The notes under the pieces are model-generated. The model was not told the DNA's origin, made no database searches, and saw only the letters and a program-made list of their open reading frames with translations. The translations under genes and the position numbers were made by a program. This document shows, piece after piece, positions 1-64,000 of a stretch of DNA of 64,000 bases (the first letter of the stretch is position 1; each line of letters starts with the position of its first letter). Source of the stretch: Acanthacorydalis orientalis (lineage: Eukaryota; Arthropoda; Insecta; Megaloptera; Corydalidae); contig CM068325.1 in the NCBI GenBank assembly GCA_034766995.1, positions 5,255,664 through 5,319,663 of the forward strand. The letters run 5' to 3'.

Positions 1-445
1 CGATTATAAGATCGTATTTTAATTTTATATCGTTAGAAAATGGACGAAAAGGGGTTGTTATCACGGATTTATCGAAAATTGACACTTTGAAGCTTTGTTT
101 TCAAATAAAATATTTTTTAAAAAATTGTACAGGGATTCCAGGATAAGATATGTACTATCCTGGATATCTTCCATGATTATAAGATCGTATTTTAATTTTT
201 TATGGCTGAAAATCGGTCGAAAAGGGGTTGTTATCACGGATTTATCGAAAATTGACACTTTGAAGCTTTGTTTTCAAATAAAATATTTTTTAAAAAATTG
301 TACAGGGATTCCAGGATAAAATATCGCCTATCCCGAATATCTTCGATACAATCGATCACGGAATCCCCTCTGACTATTTCCGAATTCAAATTCTATCACT
401 CTCTTATCAGATCTGAACGTTTCGGGTCGACGCAGGACCACTTAC
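1..445. repeat. Laminin intron 35 (partial): 173-bp tandem repeat
   Basis: This is the visible part of the intron after laminin exon 35. About two copies of a 173-bp unit are present; the marker GGGGTTGTTATCACGG starts at 51 and again at 224. The same family recurs in the opposite orientation at 6290-6760. The last 100 bases before the exon are non-repetitive. Confidence 0.75.
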
Positions 446-61903
<61,458 letters not shown>

Positions 61904-61918
61904 CTTCACGTTACTGAG

Positions 61919-64000
61919 GCGGCTGTGCGCGCGGCACGCGCGCGGCCGGTCCGGCTCGGCGTCGCTCGGCCGACCGGACGGAGATCGACGAACCGGCCCG
62001 ATCCGACGGTCCTCGTCGGTCGCGCGCGCGCGCGCGCCGTTTCGAACTTCGCGCCGATTCGACGCCTGCTTCGATATTCCGAACATGTCGATTCTCATTT
62101 CGTCTCCTTGCCGGTCGCAGTAGGCGATTCCGCACGGGAATTCTCGTTCGTTTCGATTCGGATCGGGCACGATTTTATAAGAAGAAACGTACACTCCTCG
62201 TCTTCATGCCAGTTCGATGCCATCTCGATACCTCTCTTATTGTTCCAATCCGGTTTAACACTTAGATCGTAGGTTCCTAGGCGGTACCGCCCACCTGTGG
62301 CCGTTGAAGGGATCCGAGGAGGCGTTTCGGGACCGAGGCAAGTTCGGGGAGCGTCAAGGACCGCCCGCCTGGGCGATACTCGGCTTTATGGGATGCGTCA
62401 AAGGAGTCTTTCATTGTATTCCCATCATCACATTCTGTGGCTCGGGATAAAACAAAGCCGGCCTTGGTGTGGAGACAATTTCGAAGAGAATCTCGTCAGG
62501 ATCACAGCCAGGACGTCACGGACGAGCGAGCCGATAGATCCTGTTCGTAAGAGGGACGAACATCTCCCGGTTCGGTCGAGGTCCGAGTGTTGATCCGCAT
62601 TCGAACTGACTTGCCAGTCCGGTCCTTCGTGTCCGTATCTCAGTCTCAAGTCGGTCTCGGGTCCGGTCGCACGTCCCGTCTCTCACTTCGTTCCGGTTCT
62701 GTCCAAGTCATGTCTATGCTGATCGTCCGTTCATCTTCAGTTGTCGGTTAGTGTCCTTACCGGATTTTTTTTTGACCATTTCAGTGTGTTCGAAAACACC
62801 ACACTGACTCAACTCACAAACACCTAGTGACACCTTCTGGATCCCTCGGCGAGAATCCCGCGTCGTCCTCGATAAGTTTCACATCATGACCTGAAAGACC
62901 CGTGCCAAATCCTAAATCCTGCGGACTACCTTTATGGGGGACGGACGGGAGGCCGGCCTCCCGCCGCCGCCCAGCGCACGATTCGTCCGGAGACGACGTG
63001 GCGACGGTACCCCGCAGGTCCTGATTTGCACCCGAGGCTCTGACTGAAGCTAAGGTTAGCCGCGGTCGGGTACGGGACGTGTCCTCTTATGCAGCGCTGG
63101 ACGCGGATCGACAGCGCTGCCGGATTCGCGGGGGTTACCCGATCGGTCAACGAAAGGATCGGGCTGGAAAGTGTAAATGACTTAAAAAAAATCACGGAGG
63201 AAGCGCATCGACCGTGGTACACCAAGTGCAGTGACGACCCGAAGCACACGCGTTGAGATCCGAACGCACCCCCAGCTTGTGACGTCACCAGGAATGCGTC
63301 CGATCGCACCGCACATGTTCCGGAACGCCGGTTTGGTGTGGTACGGTCGCGGCTCTGCGAGCAGACTGTCAAGGGTTTAAAACAGTCCGTGTCGGATATG
63401 ATCGAGAGTGACCTGAGCTAGTGGACGTTTCTAAGAAACGTCGGACTGCGGGCCGGCCGACACACGATCGTTCCGGCGACCGGCCCGCCCCTGAATTCGT
63501 CGCCGATATCTTTTCATCCGGCCGATGGGCGGCCGGGACGGTGACCGCATCGACGGCACGGGTGCCGGCGCAGGTCACGTCCCGCCGTTCCCACCGTCGG
63601 GAGTCGCAACGTCTCTTATACGCTAGGCGCTTAGGCGAGACTACTCCAGACGACGAGTCCCTCCCTTTTCGGTGCGCGCCTGAAACCCCTGGCACGAGAG
63701 AAAAACGCGGGTTCAAAGCTGACATACGAAAAATATCCGCGACAATGAACAGTTCTAATAATGCTTAACTAAACCCCTCTTCACCTGCAAAAAATACAGA
63801 CATACTAAACCTGTGATTGAGTGCGACGCGCTCTTTTTCCACTCTCTCTCTCTCTCTCGCACGATCTCCTCCTCGGACAGGAACCACAGAACACTTGAAC
63901 GGATCTACCGTATTGATATATACAGCCGGACGGTCGTACGTCCGGCCTGATAATCAAAACGCAAGAAAGCACTCCCGGGCGTCTCCCTCCTGCAGAGCCA
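61919..64000. other. GC-rich region upstream of laminin, no gene recognised
   Basis: Contains a perfect 12-bp palindrome GGCGGTACCGCC at 62280, a GTGTTCGAAAACAC hairpin near 62788 and several open frames of 98-146 codons on both strands. None has a signal, domain or codon pattern I recognise. Promoter or enhancer DNA for laminin is likely here, or an old degraded element. Confidence 0.45.

Noticed and set aside
61904..62194. N-terminal extension of laminin to the Met at 62194
   Set aside because: It would put 97 Arg-rich residues before the signal peptide; the Met at 61903 has good context and a normal secretion signal.
62932..63372. 146-codon minus-strand frame as an upstream gene or retroelement
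   Set aside because: No recognisable domain, low-complexity Arg/Pro/Ser composition and no supporting signals.

Overview
This window is animal genomic DNA, most likely from an arthropod and probably an insect. All introns are GT-AG spliceosomal, and the one large gene matches the laminin alpha chain of the Drosophila LanA / vertebrate alpha-5 class closely along its length. I cannot name the species. Exons are GC-rich, while introns are AT-rich and filled with tandem repeats.

Almost the whole window (446-61903, minus strand) is one gene, a laminin alpha subunit. I could place 35 consecutive coding exons. Every splice phase agrees, and together they encode 2,746 residues: signal peptide, LN domain, 22 EGF-like LE modules interrupted by a long IVb region and an L4 (IVa) domain, the coiled-coil domain, and the first 60 residues of LG1. 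The rest of LG1-LG5 lies beyond the left edge.

A second gene sits on the opposite (plus) strand inside laminin intron 12 (23769-26729). It encodes a secreted 700-residue leucine-rich-repeat protein with about 22 repeats and a cysteine-rich C-terminal cap. It has two coding exons, a good Inr plus DPE promoter match and a plausible polyadenylation signal.

The introns are the striking part. About half are tiny (58-104 bp). Almost every longer one is largely a tandem array, most with their own repeat family: 13-bp and 20-bp minisatellites in introns 6, 8 and 21, and satellite-like units that cluster at about 162-184 bp in many others. Introns 1 and 2 (7.2 and 18.5 kb) hold three large inverted structures in which the same satellite family runs one way, then the other way, around a short spacer. 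Intron 2 also holds a 119-bp mariner-type MITE inserted in a TA microsatellite and a second snap-back element.

Upstream of laminin exon 1 (61.9-64.0 kb) is GC-rich DNA with no gene I can recognise. I saw no tRNA, rRNA, CRISPR array or intact transposase gene.
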